Position numbers and translations under genes: made by a program. The notes under the pieces were generated by a model. It made no database searches, had not been told where the DNA came from, and saw only the letters and a list, made by a program, of their open reading frames with translations. Below, one piece after another: positions 42,390-52,406 of a stretch of DNA of 64,000 nucleotides (position 1 is its first letter; every line of letters begins with the position of its first letter). This DNA comes from Bradyrhizobium sp. CIAT3101. Its GTDB lineage: Bacteria > Pseudomonadota > Alphaproteobacteria > Rhizobiales > Xanthobacteraceae. The stretch lies in NCBI RefSeq assembly GCF_029714945.1, contig NZ_CP121634.1, positions 2,749,001-2,813,000 of the forward strand, read 5' to 3'.

Positions 42390-43945
42390 CCGGGCAGGGC
42401 GCAACAATCGTCGTCAGGCCGGGTACGGTGAGCCTCGACGATCTTGCGCGTGTGCTGGCTGGCGATTCCGTCGAACTCGATCCCGCGTTCTGGCCGCGCG
42501 TCGAGGCGGCTGCGCAGATTGTCGCCAAGGCCGCGCAGGCTGCCGCGCCGGTCTATGGCATCAACACCGGCTTCGGAAAGCTGGCCTCAAGACGGATTCC
42601 GCCCGATCAGACCGCGCTGCTCCAGCGCAATCTCATCGTCTCGCATTGCTGCGGTGTCGGCCCGGCCACGCCGGAGGCGATTGTGCGATTGATGATGGCG
42701 CTCAAAATCGTCTCGCTCGGCCGCGGCGCCTCCGGCGTGCGCCGCGAGGTCATCGAGCAGCTTCAGAAGATGCTTGCGCGCGGTGTCTACCCGCTGGTCC
42801 CGCAGCAGGGCTCGGTCGGCGCCTCCGGCGATCTCGCACCGCTCGCGCACATGACCGCAGTGATGATCGGCGAAGGGCAGGCGATCGTCGATGGCAAGAC
42901 GGTGTCAGGCAGCGAGGCGCTGGCCGCGGCCGGCCTTGCGCCGCTGACGCTCGGCCCCAAGGAAGGGCTCGCGCTGATCAACGGCACGCAGTTCTCGACG
43001 GCCTACGCCATCGCCGGCGTGCTGCGCGCATTTCGCCTGGCCCGTGCCGCCCTCGTCACAGGGGCGCTGTCGGTCGATGCTGCGATGGCATCGACCGTGC
43101 CGTTCCGTCCCGAGATCCAGGCGTTGCGCGGTCATCCCGGGCAAATTGCCGCGGCGGCAACGCTGACCGCACTGCTCGACGGCAGCGATATCCGTCTGTC
43201 TCATCTCGACGGCGACGAGCGCGTGCAGGATCCCTACTGCCTGCGCTGCCAGCCCCAGGTTGCGGGTGCTGCGCTCGATCTGATCACGCAGGCCGCGCGC
43301 ACGCTGATCGTCGAGGCGAATGCCGTCACCGATAATCCGCTGGTGCTGGTCGAGACCGGCGAGATCGTCTCCGGCGGCAATTTCCACGCCGAGCCGGTCG
43401 CCTTTGCCGCCGATACGATCGCGCTGGTGTTGTCGGAGATCGGCGCGATCAGCGAGCGTCGCATCGCCACGCTGGTCGATCCAGCGCTCAATTTCGGCCT
43501 GCCGCCGTTCCTCACCCCCGATCCCGGCATCAATTCCGGCTTCATGATCGCGGAGGTGACGGCGGCCGCACTCTATGCCGAGAACAAGCAGCGCGCCGCG
43601 GCTTGCTCGATCGACTCGACGCCGACCAGCGCCAACCAGGAAGACCACGTCTCGATGGCCGCGCATGCCGCGCGGCGGCTTTCCGATATGGCCGACAATC
43701 TTGCGGCGATCCTCGGCATCGAGCTTCTGGTCGCAGCCCAGGGCATCACGCTGCGCGCGCCCCATGCAACCAGCTCGCCGCTCGTTGCGGTTATCGCCTT
43801 GCTTCGCGAGCAGGTCGCGGAGCTCGGTGCCGATCGCTACATGGCCGACGACCTCGCCAAAGCCGCCGCGCTGATCGAAGCTGATGCGCTCCCGGCCGTC
43901 GCGCTCACTTCGCTCTCAACCGATCCATTTCCAAGACTTGTCTGA
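42386..43945 (+). CDS. hutH: Histidine ammonia-lyase
   Basis: The 519-residue enzyme removes ammonia from L-histidine to give urocanate. The Ala146-Ser147-Gly148 tripeptide in [13 protein letters not shown] cyclises to the MIO electrophile. Other conserved parts are [18 protein letters not shown] and [10 protein letters not shown]. The GTG start at 42386 overlaps the hutI stop; upstream alternatives would run through hutI. It precedes hutU by 10 bp. Confidence 0.94.
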   Translation: MTGQGATIVVRPGTVSLDDLARVLAGDSVELDPAFWPRVEAAAQIVAKAAQAAAPVYGINTGFGKLASRRIPPDQTALLQRNLIVSHCCGVGPATPEAIVRLMMALKIVSLGRGASGVRREVIEQLQKMLARGVYPLVPQQGSVGASGDLAPLAHMTAVMIGEGQAIVDGKTVSGSEALAAAGLAPLTLGPKEGLALINGTQFSTAYAIAGVLRAFRLARAALVTGALSVDAAMASTVPFRPEIQALRGHPGQIAAAATLTALLDGSDIRLSHLDGDERVQDPYCLRCQPQVAGAALDLITQAARTLIVEANAVTDNPLVLVETGEIVSGGNFHAEPVAFAADTIALVLSEIGAISERRIATLVDPALNFGLPPFLTPDPGINSGFMIAEVTAAALYAENKQRAAACSIDSTPTSANQEDHVSMAAHAARRLSDMADNLAAILGIELLVAAQGITLRAPHATSSPLVAVIALLREQVAELGADRYMADDLAKAAALIEADALPAVALTSLSTDPFPRLV

Positions 43946-43955
43946 AGAGGTCTTC

Positions 43956-45626
43956 ATGAACCGCCGACTGGACAATGACCGCACCATCCGCGCCCCTCGC
44001 GGCAGCGACATCAGCGCCAAGAGCTGGCTGACCGAAGCACCGCTCCGCATGCTCATGAACAATCTCGATCCCGATGTCGCCGAGCGCCCGAGCGAGCTCG
44101 TCGTCTATGGCGGCATCGGCCGCGCCGCGCGCGATTGGGAGAGTTTTGATCGGATCACGGCCGCCTTGCGCAAGCTCGAGAACGACCAGACGCTGCTGGT
44201 TCAGTCCGGCAAGCCGGTCGGCGTGTTCCGAACCCATGCGGATGCGCCGCGTGTGCTGATCGCGAACTCCAACATCGTGCCGCATTGGGCGACGCTCGAC
44301 CATTTCAACGAGCTCGATCGCCTGGGCCTGATGATGTACGGCCAGATGACCGCGGGCTCCTGGATCTATATCGGCAGCCAGGGCATCGTGCAGGGCACTT
44401 ACGAGACCTTCGTGGAGGTCGGCCGTCGCCATTATGGCGGCAGCCTTGCCGGCAAATGGATTCTCACCGCCGGCCTCGGCGGCATGGGCGGCGCGCAGCC
44501 GCTGGCCGCGACCATGGCGGGCGCGTCGATGCTCGCGGTCGAATGCCAGCCGAGCCGCATTGAGATGCGCCTGCGCACCGGCTATCTCGATCGTCAGGCC
44601 GCAACGCTCGACGAAGCGCTGGCGATCATGGCGGAAGCTGCGACAACGAAGAAGGCCGTTTCGGTCGGACTGCTCGGCAATGCCGCGGAGATTTTCCCTG
44701 AGCTGGTGCGCCGCGGCGTCAAGCCCGACATCGTCACCGACCAGACCAGCGCGCATGATCCGATCAACGGCTATCTGCCGAAGGGCTGGACGCTGGCCGA
44801 TTGGGAATCCAAGCGCGCCTCCGATCCGAAGGGCGTCGAGCGGGCGTCGAAGACGTCGATGGTCGAGCACGTCCAGGCCTTGCTGGATTTCCACGCGCAG
44901 GGCATTCCGACGCTCGACTACGGCAACAATATCCGCCAGATGGCGCAGGACATGGGGCTGAAGAACGCCTTCGACTTCCCCGGCTTCGTGCCGGCCTATA
45001 TCCGTCCGCTGTTCTGCCGTGGCGTCGGGCCGTTCCGCTGGGCCGCGCTGTCGGGCGATCCCGAGGACATCTTCAAGACCGACGCCAAGGTCAAGGAGCT
45101 GATGCCCGACGACAAGCATCTGCACAATTGGCTCGACATGGCGAAGGAACGCATCAAGTTCCAGGGCCTGCCGGCGCGGATCTGCTGGGTCGGCCTCGGC
45201 GATCGCCATCGCCTCGGCCTTGCTTTCAACGAGATGGTCGCGCGCGGCGAATTGAAGGCGCCGATCGTGATCGGCCGCGACCATCTCGACAGCGGCTCGG
45301 TGGCAAGCCCGAACCGCGAGACCGAGGCGATGAAGGATGGCTCGGATGCGGTATCCGACTGGCCGCTGCTCAATGCGCTGCTCAATTGCGCCAGCGGCGC
45401 GACCTGGGTCTCGCTGCATCATGGCGGCGGCGTCGGCATCGGCTATTCGCAGCACGCCGGCATGGTGATCGTCGCCGATGGTACGCCGGAAGCCGCAAAG
45501 CGCATCGAGCGCGTGCTGTGGAACGATCCGGCTTCCGGCGTCATGCGCCATGCGGATGCGGGCTACGACATTGCGATCGACTGCGCTCGCGACAAGGGGC
45601 TCGATCTGCCGAGCCTTGCGAAGTAG
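43956..45626 (+). CDS. hutU: Urocanate hydratase
   Basis: The 556-residue NAD-dependent enzyme adds water to urocanate to give imidazolonepropionate. It has [20 protein letters not shown] near residue 129, the NAD-site region [17 protein letters not shown] and the C-terminal [24 protein letters not shown] just upstream supports ATG 43956. It is the last gene of the rightward hut operon; the convergent TetR gene begins to be read immediately after it. Confidence 0.95.
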   Translation: MNRRLDNDRTIRAPRGSDISAKSWLTEAPLRMLMNNLDPDVAERPSELVVYGGIGRAARDWESFDRITAALRKLENDQTLLVQSGKPVGVFRTHADAPRVLIANSNIVPHWATLDHFNELDRLGLMMYGQMTAGSWIYIGSQGIVQGTYETFVEVGRRHYGGSLAGKWILTAGLGGMGGAQPLAATMAGASMLAVECQPSRIEMRLRTGYLDRQAATLDEALAIMAEAATTKKAVSVGLLGNAAEIFPELVRRGVKPDIVTDQTSAHDPINGYLPKGWTLADWESKRASDPKGVERASKTSMVEHVQALLDFHAQGIPTLDYGNNIRQMAQDMGLKNAFDFPGFVPAYIRPLFCRGVGPFRWAALSGDPEDIFKTDAKVKELMPDDKHLHNWLDMAKERIKFQGLPARICWVGLGDRHRLGLAFNEMVARGELKAPIVIGRDHLDSGSVASPNRETEAMKDGSDAVSDWPLLNALLNCASGATWVSLHHGGGVGIGYSQHAGMVIVADGTPEAAKRIERVLWNDPASGVMRHADAGYDIAIDCARDKGLDLPSLAK

Positions 45627-46331
45627 CTAGCCGCGCACCAGGAGCTTCGGCATCGTCGTCTTGGCGCCGTCCATGAAGGTCTGGACGGCGTCACGGACGA
45701 TCGCGTCGAGATCGGACGGGATCGGCGTTTCGTAGATGAATTTGCGGATGGCGAGATAGAAGATGCGGCCGTGCAGGCCCCAGAACAGCTCGGTCTCGCG
45801 TTCGCCGAGCGGATGGGCGTTTGCATCGGGCAATTTCAGATCGTGCCGCAGCTCGGCCGCCGCGGGCTCGATGATCTCGCGGCGGACGATGTCGAGATAG
45901 CGGCCCGTGATGCCGAACGACTTCATGCCGGATGAGACGAAGATCCGCACCCAATTGTACTCGAACACGCGCTCGACATAGTCGAGATAGAAGCGCGTCA
46001 GCCGCGCCTCCAGCGACTGTGAGCGGTCGCGGATCAGTGGACCCCAGTCCGGCGACCAGCGGCTGAGATAGACCTCCTGGTAGACCCGCTCGATCAGCGC
46101 CTCCTTGCTCGGGAAGTGGCGATAGATCGCCGAATGGGTGATGCCCATGCGTTTTGCCAGTTCGCGGGTCTGGCCTTCAAAACCGCGCTCGGCAAAGAAG
46201 CGGATGGCTTCGTCGACGATCGCCCGCTCGCGGTCGGGCGCGCGCATGTTGCGGCGCTTTGGCGCGGCCTTGTCCGTCTCGGCCCTTCGTCGGGCCGGTC
46301 GCTTCGCCGTCTTCTGCGTCTTCTTCGCCAT
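45627..46331 (-). CDS. TetR-family regulator of the molybdenum-hydroxylase operon
   Basis: The 234-residue protein has a basic N-terminal tail and a TetR helix-turn-helix (FFAERGFEGQTRELAKRMGI followed by THSAIYRHFPSKEALIERVY, about residues 44-83), then an effector-binding helical domain. It is divergent from the molybdenum hydroxylase/ABC operon. Two matching TGACCA/TGGTCA-type sites lie in the intergenic region, so it probably represses both. The effector is probably the substrate of that operon. Confidence 0.88.
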   Translation of the reverse strand: MAKKTQKTAKRPARRRAETDKAAPKRRNMRAPDRERAIVDEAIRFFAERGFEGQTRELAKRMGITHSAIYRHFPSKEALIERVYQEVYLSRWSPDWGPLIRDRSQSLEARLTRFYLDYVERVFEYNWVRIFVSSGMKSFGITGRYLDIVRREIIEPAAAELRHDLKLPDANAHPLGERETELFWGLHGRIFYLAIRKFIYETPIPSDLDAIVRDAVQTFMDGAKTTMPKLLVRG

Positions 46332-46382
46332 TTGACCGTGAATCGCGATCTCTTCCGCCTTCTTAGCCTAAAGGTGCATTTG

Positions 46383-46396
46383 TGACCAAATGGTCA
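46383..46396. promoter_or_regulatory. TetR operator site 1
   Basis: TGACCAAATGGTCA is two perfect 6-bp inverted arms around AA, 52 bp upstream of the TetR start codon. The surrounding bases are similar at site 2. Confidence 0.7.
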
Positions 46397-46436
46397 TTTC
46401 CTGTTGACCGCTCTCCGGCGGCGTGTCAGGATTTTG

Positions 46437-46450
46437 AGACCAGATGGTTA
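46437..46450. promoter_or_regulatory. TetR operator site 2
   Basis: AGACCAGATGGTTA shares 11 of 14 bases with site 1 and lies 54 bp further right, about five helical turns. It is 50 bp before the first hydroxylase gene. Spaced twin sites suggest cooperative binding. Confidence 0.6.
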
Positions 46451-46499
46451 CAAATCTGGCATCCCGGCTGATGAGCCGATGGATCTCGAGGAAACGGCG

Positions 46500-47360
46500 G
46501 TGAAGGCGAGGGCTTTCAGCTATTTTCGTGCTGCGACGATCGACCAGGCGCTGGATGCTCATGCGCGCGCTGGCGACGACGCGCGCTTCATTGCCGGCGG
46601 CCAGAGCCTCGTGCCGGCGCTGTCGTTGCGGCTGCAGGCGCCGCGGCTCCTGATCGACATCACCCACATTGCTGAGATGCGCGGCGTCAGGCGCGAAGGC
46701 GGCTTTTTGCGCATCGGCGCGCTGACGCGCCATTGCGAAATGCTGAGCGAGCCGCTGATCGCCGAGTTCGCGCCGCTGTTGCACGCGGCCGCGCCCTTCG
46801 TTGCCCACCCCGCGATCCGCAATCGCGGCACGTTCGGCGGCAGCGTCGCGCTCGCCGATCCCGCCTCCGAATTTCCGGCGATGACGCTGGCGCTCGATGC
46901 CGAGATCGAGATCGCCGGCTCCTCCGGTACCCGACGCATCAAGGCCGACGATTTCTTCCTCGACCTGTTCGAGACCGCCTTGCAGCCCGGTGAACTGATT
47001 ACCGCAATCCACATTCCCTTGTTCAAGGCTGACCAGCGCTTTGCCTTCGATGAATTGGCACGCCGTCGCGGCGATTATGCGCTGGTCGGCTGCGGCATGC
47101 TCGCAACCTGCGCCGGCGACCACATCGACGACATCCGCATCTCCTTCTTTTCGGTCGGCAATATTCCAACGCGCGTGAAGGGCGCCGAGGCGGCCCTGAT
47201 CGGGTCGAGCCTGGATGCGGAGCGTATCGCCGCTGCACAAGTTGCGCTCGAAAGCGACCTCGCGCCGCCCGACAGCGACGAGGTGCCGCCGGCGATGCGG
47301 CTGCATCTCGCGCGCGTGCTGCTGGGGCGCCTGCTCGGGCGGTTGAGGGACGGTGCATGA
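46500..47360 (+). CDS. Molybdenum hydroxylase, FAD-binding subunit
   Basis: The 286-residue subunit of a xanthine-dehydrogenase-type enzyme has FIAGGQSLVPALSLRLQAP and the NRGTFGGSVALADPASEFP flavin motifs of CoxM-type proteins. It passes electrons from the iron-sulfur subunit to the acceptor. A GAGGAAA site points to GTG 46500; ATG 46479 is possible but lacks a clear ribosome site. It overlaps the next gene (ATGA). Confidence 0.88.
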   Translation: MKARAFSYFRAATIDQALDAHARAGDDARFIAGGQSLVPALSLRLQAPRLLIDITHIAEMRGVRREGGFLRIGALTRHCEMLSEPLIAEFAPLLHAAAPFVAHPAIRNRGTFGGSVALADPASEFPAMTLALDAEIEIAGSSGTRRIKADDFFLDLFETALQPGELITAIHIPLFKADQRFAFDELARRRGDYALVGCGMLATCAGDHIDDIRISFFSVGNIPTRVKGAEAALIGSSLDAERIAAAQVALESDLAPPDSDEVPPAMRLHLARVLLGRLLGRLRDGA

Positions 47361-47881
47361 GTGGCTTCGACGAATCCCTGCTGGATGAAGTCGACGAGAC
47401 CGTGCGCGTCCGCTTCGTCGTCAACGGCCGCAAGGTCGCCTGCGAGGTTGCGCCGCGCGAGACGCTGGTCGATTGCCTGCGCAACGCGCTGGAGCTGACC
47501 GGCACTCATGCCGGCTGCGAGATGGGCGCTTGCGGCGCTTGTCTCGTGCAGATCGACGGTCGCGCCGTGCATTCCTGCCTGATGTTCGCGGTGCAGGCCG
47601 ACGGCGCCGAGATCAACACCATCGAAGGCCTTACCGAGAGCGGCGTCATCGCCGATCTCCAGGCTGAATTCCATCGCCGCAACGCGCTGCAATGCGGCTT
47701 CTGCACGCCGGGCATGCTGGTGAACGCGCAAGAGCTGCTCTCGCAGGTGGCGGAGCCGAGCCGTGAGGACATCCGCGACGCGCTGTCGGGCAATTGCTGC
47801 CGTTGCACCGGATACGAGGCGATCGTCGATGCGATCGACGCCGTTGCCAAAGCACGGCGGGAAGCCGGGGGTACGCCATGA
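47357..47881 (+). CDS. Molybdenum hydroxylase, [2Fe-2S] subunit
   Basis: The 174-residue small subunit holds the plant-type ferredoxin cluster (GCEMGACGACLV with a fourth Cys in HSCLMF) and the second cluster (QCGFCTPGM and NCCRCTGY). It relays electrons from molybdopterin to FAD. It is coupled to both neighbours by 4-bp overlaps, as usual for this enzyme family. Confidence 0.93.
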   Translation: MSGFDESLLDEVDETVRVRFVVNGRKVACEVAPRETLVDCLRNALELTGTHAGCEMGACGACLVQIDGRAVHSCLMFAVQADGAEINTIEGLTESGVIADLQAEFHRRNALQCGFCTPGMLVNAQELLSQVAEPSREDIRDALSGNCCRCTGYEAIVDAIDAVAKARREAGGTP

Positions 47882-50253
47882 GCGCGCCGCTGACCTCGCT
47901 CGATCGTCCCAACTCCTATATCGGCCGCTCGGTGCCGCGGCCCAACGCCAAGCGCCTGCTGGCTGGACGTGGACGCTATGTCAGTGATCTCAAGCTGCCG
48001 CGTATGCTTTATGCCGCGTTCCTGCGCAGCCCGCATGCCCATGCGAAGATCGTCGCGATTAAGACAGACGAAGCGCGCGCCCTCGAAGGCGTGCATCTCG
48101 TCGCGACCGGCGAGGATCTGGCAAAGATCTGCACGTCCTGGACCGGCACGCTCGATCACTTCAAGGGCATGACCTCCACACCGCAATGGCCACTGCCGCT
48201 CGAGCGCGTCGTCTGGGCCGGGCAGGCGGTGGTCGCGGTCGTTGCCGAGAGCCGGGCGATTGCCGAGGATGCGCTGGAGCGGATCAGGGTCGACTACGAG
48301 GACCTCCCGCTGGTCGTGGATATCGACGCGGCGCGCCGGGCTGGCGGGCCGCTGATCAATGCCGGTAGCACCAACAATGTCTGCTTCCGTAGCCAGCTCG
48401 ATAGCGGCACCGTCGATGATGCCTTCGCGCACGCCGCCCACGTGGTGGAAGAGGAATTTTCGTTCGGCCGTCACACCGCGGTGACGCTGGAGCCGCGCGC
48501 CATCGTCGCTGATTACGATCCGTCCGCGGGCATGCTCACTGTGCATCACGCGACGCAGACGCCGTATCAGTTCCAGGACCTCTATTCGCGCCATTACGGC
48601 ATCCCCGAGGCCCGTGTCCGCGTCATCGCGACCGACATCGGCGGCTCCTTCGGGATGAAGTTGCACGTCTATCACGAGGACATGGCGGTGGTCGGCCTCT
48701 CGATCCTGCTCGGCCGTCCCGTCAAATACGTCGCCGACCGCATCGAATCCTTCGTCTCCGACATCCACGCCCGCGATCATCGCGTCCGGGCCCGCATGGC
48801 GCTCGACGCCACGGGCGAGATTCTTGCGATGGACGTGCTAGATCTCACTGCGATCGGGGCTTTCTCGACCTATCCGCGCACCAGCGTGGTCGAGGGCAAC
48901 CAGGTGATCCGCCTGATGGGCGGTCCCTATCGCTTCAAGAACTATCGCGCCACGCTGGAAGTGCTGTTCCAGAACAAGGTGCAGACCAGCCAGTATCGCG
49001 CCGTTGGCCATCCCATCGCCTGCGCCGTCACCGAGCGGCTGGTCGATATGGCTGCAAGCAAGGTTGGCCTCGATCCCTTCGCGATCCGTGCGCGGAACGT
49101 CATCGCCGACGATTCCTATCCGCAGACTTCGCCGACCGGCTACCGTTTCGAGGCGTTGTCGCATCAGGCGTGTTTGAAGCGCCTGCACGAGATGATGGAT
49201 TACGACTCCTTGCGTGCCGAGCAGGCGGACTTGCGCAAGCGCGGCGTCTATCGCGGCATCGGGATTGCGACATTCATCGAGATCACCAATCCGGGGCCGG
49301 CCTTCTATGGTGTCGGCGGTGCGCGCATCTCCTCGCAGGACGGTGCCATTCTGAGCCTGACGCCGTCCGGCGAGGTACGTTGCCTGATCTCCGTCACCGA
49401 GCAGGGACAGGGCACCGAGGCGATCATCGGCCAGATCGTGGCCGATCAGCTCGGTATCGCGCAGGACCATGTCAAGGTCGTCACCGGCGATACCGAGGTC
49501 ACGCCGCATGGCGGCGCCACCTGGGCCTGCCGCGGCGCCGGCATCGGTGGCGAGACCGCACTGCAGGCCACGCGCGTGCTCAAACGCAACATTCTGGAGA
49601 TCGCGGCGCTCATCCTTCAGGAGCAACCGGCGGCGCTCGATATCATCGACGGCCAGGTGGTGGATGCCGCGACGCGGCAGCAGCGTCTGCCGATCTCCGA
49701 GATCGCGCGCATTGCCTATTTCCGCTCCGACACCCTGCCGCCGGGAACGCAACCGCAGCTCACCGTCAGTCATCACTTCGCGCCGCAAGGCTATCCCTTC
49801 GCCTTCACGAACGGCATCCAGGGCTGCTCGCTGGAGGTCGATGTCGAGACCGGCTTCATCAAGGTGTTGAAGCATTTCATCGTCGAGGATTGCGGTCGCG
49901 TCATCAATCCGATGCTGGTGGATGAGCAGCTTCGCGGCGGCATTGTGCAGGGGTTGGGTGCGGCCCTGTTCGAGGAATGCCGCTACAGCGAAACCGGCCA
50001 GCTCATGAACGGTTCGCTTGCGGACTACCTCGTGCCGATGCCGATGGAGATGCCCGACATCCTGATCGCGCATGTCGAGACGCCGACCGCCGACACCGAG
50101 CTCGGCGCCAAGGGGGTTGGGGAGGCCGGCACGGCCGCAGCGTCCGCCTGCGTGCTCAACGCGGTCAACGATGCGCTTTCGCCGTTCGATGCCACGATCA
50201 ATGCGATCCCGATCACGCCCACAAGAGTCCTGAAAGCCCTGAAGCGATTCTAG
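47878..50253 (+). CDS. Molybdenum hydroxylase, molybdopterin-binding catalytic subunit
   Basis: The 791-residue large subunit resembles CoxL-type proteins, with conserved parts IATDIGGSFGMKLHVYHED, TSQYRAVGHPI and VKVVTGDTEVTPHGGATWAC. The active-site loop is QYRAVGH, not the AYXCSFR of true CO dehydrogenase, so hydroxylation of an organic substrate, probably an N-heterocycle or aromatic, is likelier. ATG 47878 overlaps the previous stop. A binding protein for a small molecule follows 23 bp later in the same operon. Confidence 0.92.
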   Translation: MSAPLTSLDRPNSYIGRSVPRPNAKRLLAGRGRYVSDLKLPRMLYAAFLRSPHAHAKIVAIKTDEARALEGVHLVATGEDLAKICTSWTGTLDHFKGMTSTPQWPLPLERVVWAGQAVVAVVAESRAIAEDALERIRVDYEDLPLVVDIDAARRAGGPLINAGSTNNVCFRSQLDSGTVDDAFAHAAHVVEEEFSFGRHTAVTLEPRAIVADYDPSAGMLTVHHATQTPYQFQDLYSRHYGIPEARVRVIATDIGGSFGMKLHVYHEDMAVVGLSILLGRPVKYVADRIESFVSDIHARDHRVRARMALDATGEILAMDVLDLTAIGAFSTYPRTSVVEGNQVIRLMGGPYRFKNYRATLEVLFQNKVQTSQYRAVGHPIACAVTERLVDMAASKVGLDPFAIRARNVIADDSYPQTSPTGYRFEALSHQACLKRLHEMMDYDSLRAEQADLRKRGVYRGIGIATFIEITNPGPAFYGVGGARISSQDGAILSLTPSGEVRCLISVTEQGQGTEAIIGQIVADQLGIAQDHVKVVTGDTEVTPHGGATWACRGAGIGGETALQATRVLKRNILEIAALILQEQPAALDIIDGQVVDAATRQQRLPISEIARIAYFRSDTLPPGTQPQLTVSHHFAPQGYPFAFTNGIQGCSLEVDVETGFIKVLKHFIVEDCGRVINPMLVDEQLRGGIVQGLGAALFEECRYSETGQLMNGSLADYLVPMPMEMPDILIAHVETPTADTELGAKGVGEAGTAAASACVLNAVNDALSPFDATINAIPITPTRVLKALKRF

Positions 50254-50276
50254 AAAAAAGACAGTTGGAGGAGATT

Positions 50277-51518
50277 ATGCCCAAATCCGGTTCGACCGCG
50301 AAAATATCCCGCCGTACCGCGCTCGCCGGCCTCTCGGCCGGCGCTGCGCTGCTCGCCATGCCCCGGCTCGGACGCGCAGCGGATGAAACGATCCGCATCG
50401 GCTTTCCGACGCCGCTGACCGGCCCGTTCGCCGCGGAAGCGCGCGATCAGGTCAAGTGTGCGGAGCTCGCCGTCAAGCTCGTCAATGACAAGGGCGGCAT
50501 CGGCGGCCGCAAGGTCGAGCTGTTGGTGCGCGACGACAAGCTCAACGCCGGCGAGGCCGCGACCCGCACTTTGGAGCTGATCGAAAAAGACAAGGTCCAT
50601 GCCGTGGTCGGCGCGCTCTCGAGCGCCGTGCAGCTCGCAGTCAACGAGGTCACCCGTGCCCGCGGCGTGATCTATGTGTCGATCAGCCAGTCAGACACCA
50701 TCAACGAGGCCAAGGATTTCAGCAAATACACCTTCCATGAGGCGCTGAACCCGCACATGACGACTTCTGCCGTGGCGCGGCAGACCCTGAAGAAGGGCAT
50801 GAAGGTCGCACATCTCGTCGCGGATTATGCCTACGGCCATGAAATGCTGCGCGGCTTCAAGCGCGCGCAGGCTACGATCGGCGCCGACAATGTCGGCGAG
50901 ATCCTGCATCCGTTCGGTGCCGCCGATTATTCCACCTTCATGCCGCGCCTGATGTCGATGCGGCCGGACGTGCTCTGCATCTCCAATTTCGGCCGCGACC
51001 AGGCCAATGCGATCAAGCAGGCGGTCGATTTCGGCGTGAAGCAGCAGATGAAGATCGTCGTGCCCGTGATCCTGCATAACCAGCGCCTCGCGGTCGGCCC
51101 CGACGTGTTCGAGGGCGTGGTCGGCGGCGCCAATTACTATTGGGGTCTGGAGACCCAGAGCAAGACGGCGGCCGATTTCAACGCGGCCTTCAAGGCCGCC
51201 AATGCCGGCGCGATCCCGACCGACTACGGTGCGTACGGCTATTCCGGCGTCGGATCGCTGCTGGCGGCGATGCAGACCGCCGGCGGTACCGACACCGACA
51301 AGGTCGTCGATGCGCTGGAGAAGCTGCAATACGATCTGACCAAGGGTCCGCAGCATTACCGCAAATGCGACCATCAGTCGGTGCAGTCGGTGCTGGTGCT
51401 GGAGTCCAAGAAGAAGTCGGCCATGGCGAACGACAATGATCTGTTCGCCATTCTCGCCAACGACGCCGGCTCCGACGACATGCTGCGCAGCTGCAGCGAG
51501 CTCGGCCACGCGACCTGA
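50277..51518 (+). CDS. ABC transporter solute-binding protein (branched-chain amino acid type)
   Basis: The 413-residue binding protein has a twin-arginine signal (ISRRTALAGLSAGAALLAMP) and the IGFPTPLTGPFAAEA start of the LivJ-like family. GGAGGAG precedes ATG 50277. With the two permeases and two ATPases that follow, and the upstream hydroxylase, it probably captures the substrate that the hydroxylase oxidises. Such importers often carry aromatics, amides or purines rather than leucine. Confidence 0.9.
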   Translation: MPKSGSTAKISRRTALAGLSAGAALLAMPRLGRAADETIRIGFPTPLTGPFAAEARDQVKCAELAVKLVNDKGGIGGRKVELLVRDDKLNAGEAATRTLELIEKDKVHAVVGALSSAVQLAVNEVTRARGVIYVSISQSDTINEAKDFSKYTFHEALNPHMTTSAVARQTLKKGMKVAHLVADYAYGHEMLRGFKRAQATIGADNVGEILHPFGAADYSTFMPRLMSMRPDVLCISNFGRDQANAIKQAVDFGVKQQMKIVVPVILHNQRLAVGPDVFEGVVGGANYYWGLETQSKTAADFNAAFKAANAGAIPTDYGAYGYSGVGSLLAAMQTAGGTDTDKVVDALEKLQYDLTKGPQHYRKCDHQSVQSVLVLESKKKSAMANDNDLFAILANDAGSDDMLRSCSELGHAT

Positions 51519-51530
51519 AGCAGTGTGACG

Positions 51531-52406
51531 ATGGACCTGTCGCTGATCATCATGCAGCTTCTCTCCGGGATCGCCCTTGGGGCGGTCCTGGTGATCACTG
51601 CGCTCGGATTGACGATCGTGTTCGGCATGTTGGGCGTGGTGAATTTCGCCCATGGCGCGCTGTTCATGATCGGCGCCTATGCGGGGCTGTATCTGGCGTC
51701 TCTCACCGGAAGCTTCTGGTGGGGTTTGCTGTTGGCGCCGATCCTGATGGGCGCCTTCGGCATGCTGATCGAGTTCGTCCTGATCCGCAGACTCTACGGA
51801 CGCTCGATCGACGATCCGCTGCTGCTCACCTTCGGCCTCAGCTACATCCTGGTCGAGGGTGTGCGCATCGTGTTCGGCAGCGACGGCATTCCGTTCCCGA
51901 CCCCGCCGCAGTTGATCGGCGTGCTTGATCTCGGCATCGGCTTCTTCCCGCGCTATCGCCTGTTCGTGATTGCGCTGGTCGCCGTGGTACTTCTTTTGCT
52001 GTGGCTGGCGCTGGAGAAGACCCGTATCGGCCTGATCGTGCGCGCCGGCGCGCGTGATCCCATGATCATGCAGGTGCTCGGCGTCGATATCGGCCGGGTC
52101 TGGCTTGCGATCTTCGGCCTTGGTGTCGGGCTTGCCGCGCTTGGCGGCGTGCTTGCGGGCCCCATGCGCAGCGTCAATCCGGAAATGGGCTCGCTGGTGC
52201 TGGCGGAAGCCTTTGTGGTCACGGTGATCGGCGGCCTCGGTTCGATCGTGGGTGCCGTCGTCGCCGGTCTCATGGTCGGCATTTCCATCAGCCTGGTGGC
52301 GCTGTTTGCGCCGGAAATGGCGACCATCGTCATGTTCGCCCTGATGGCCGTGGTGCTGCTGATCCGCCCGCAAGGCCTGTTCGGCGTGAGGGGGAGGACC
52401 ACGTGA
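51531..52406 (+). CDS. Branched-chain-type ABC permease (LivH-like)
   Basis: The 291-residue permease begins MDLSLIIMQLLSGIALGAVL and has eight or so helices with the LivH pattern GLTIVFGMLGVVNFAHGALF. ATG 51531 is preferred over GTG 51525. Its 3' end overlaps the next permease (GTGA). Membrane channel component of the importer. Confidence 0.9.
   Translation: MDLSLIIMQLLSGIALGAVLVITALGLTIVFGMLGVVNFAHGALFMIGAYAGLYLASLTGSFWWGLLLAPILMGAFGMLIEFVLIRRLYGRSIDDPLLLTFGLSYILVEGVRIVFGSDGIPFPTPPQLIGVLDLGIGFFPRYRLFVIALVAVVLLLLWLALEKTRIGLIVRAGARDPMIMQVLGVDIGRVWLAIFGLGVGLAALGGVLAGPMRSVNPEMGSLVLAEAFVVTVIGGLGSIVGAVVAGLMVGISISLVALFAPEMATIVMFALMAVVLLIRPQGLFGVRGRTT

Noticed and set aside
43905..45551. A 548-codon minus-strand frame across hutU
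   Set aside because: Antisense of a clear urocanate hydratase, with no motif of its own.
47878..50253. Carbon-monoxide dehydrogenase large subunit
   Set aside because: The form I active-site loop (AYXCSFR) is absent; the sequence reads QYRAVGH. A general molybdenum hydroxylase is the safer call.
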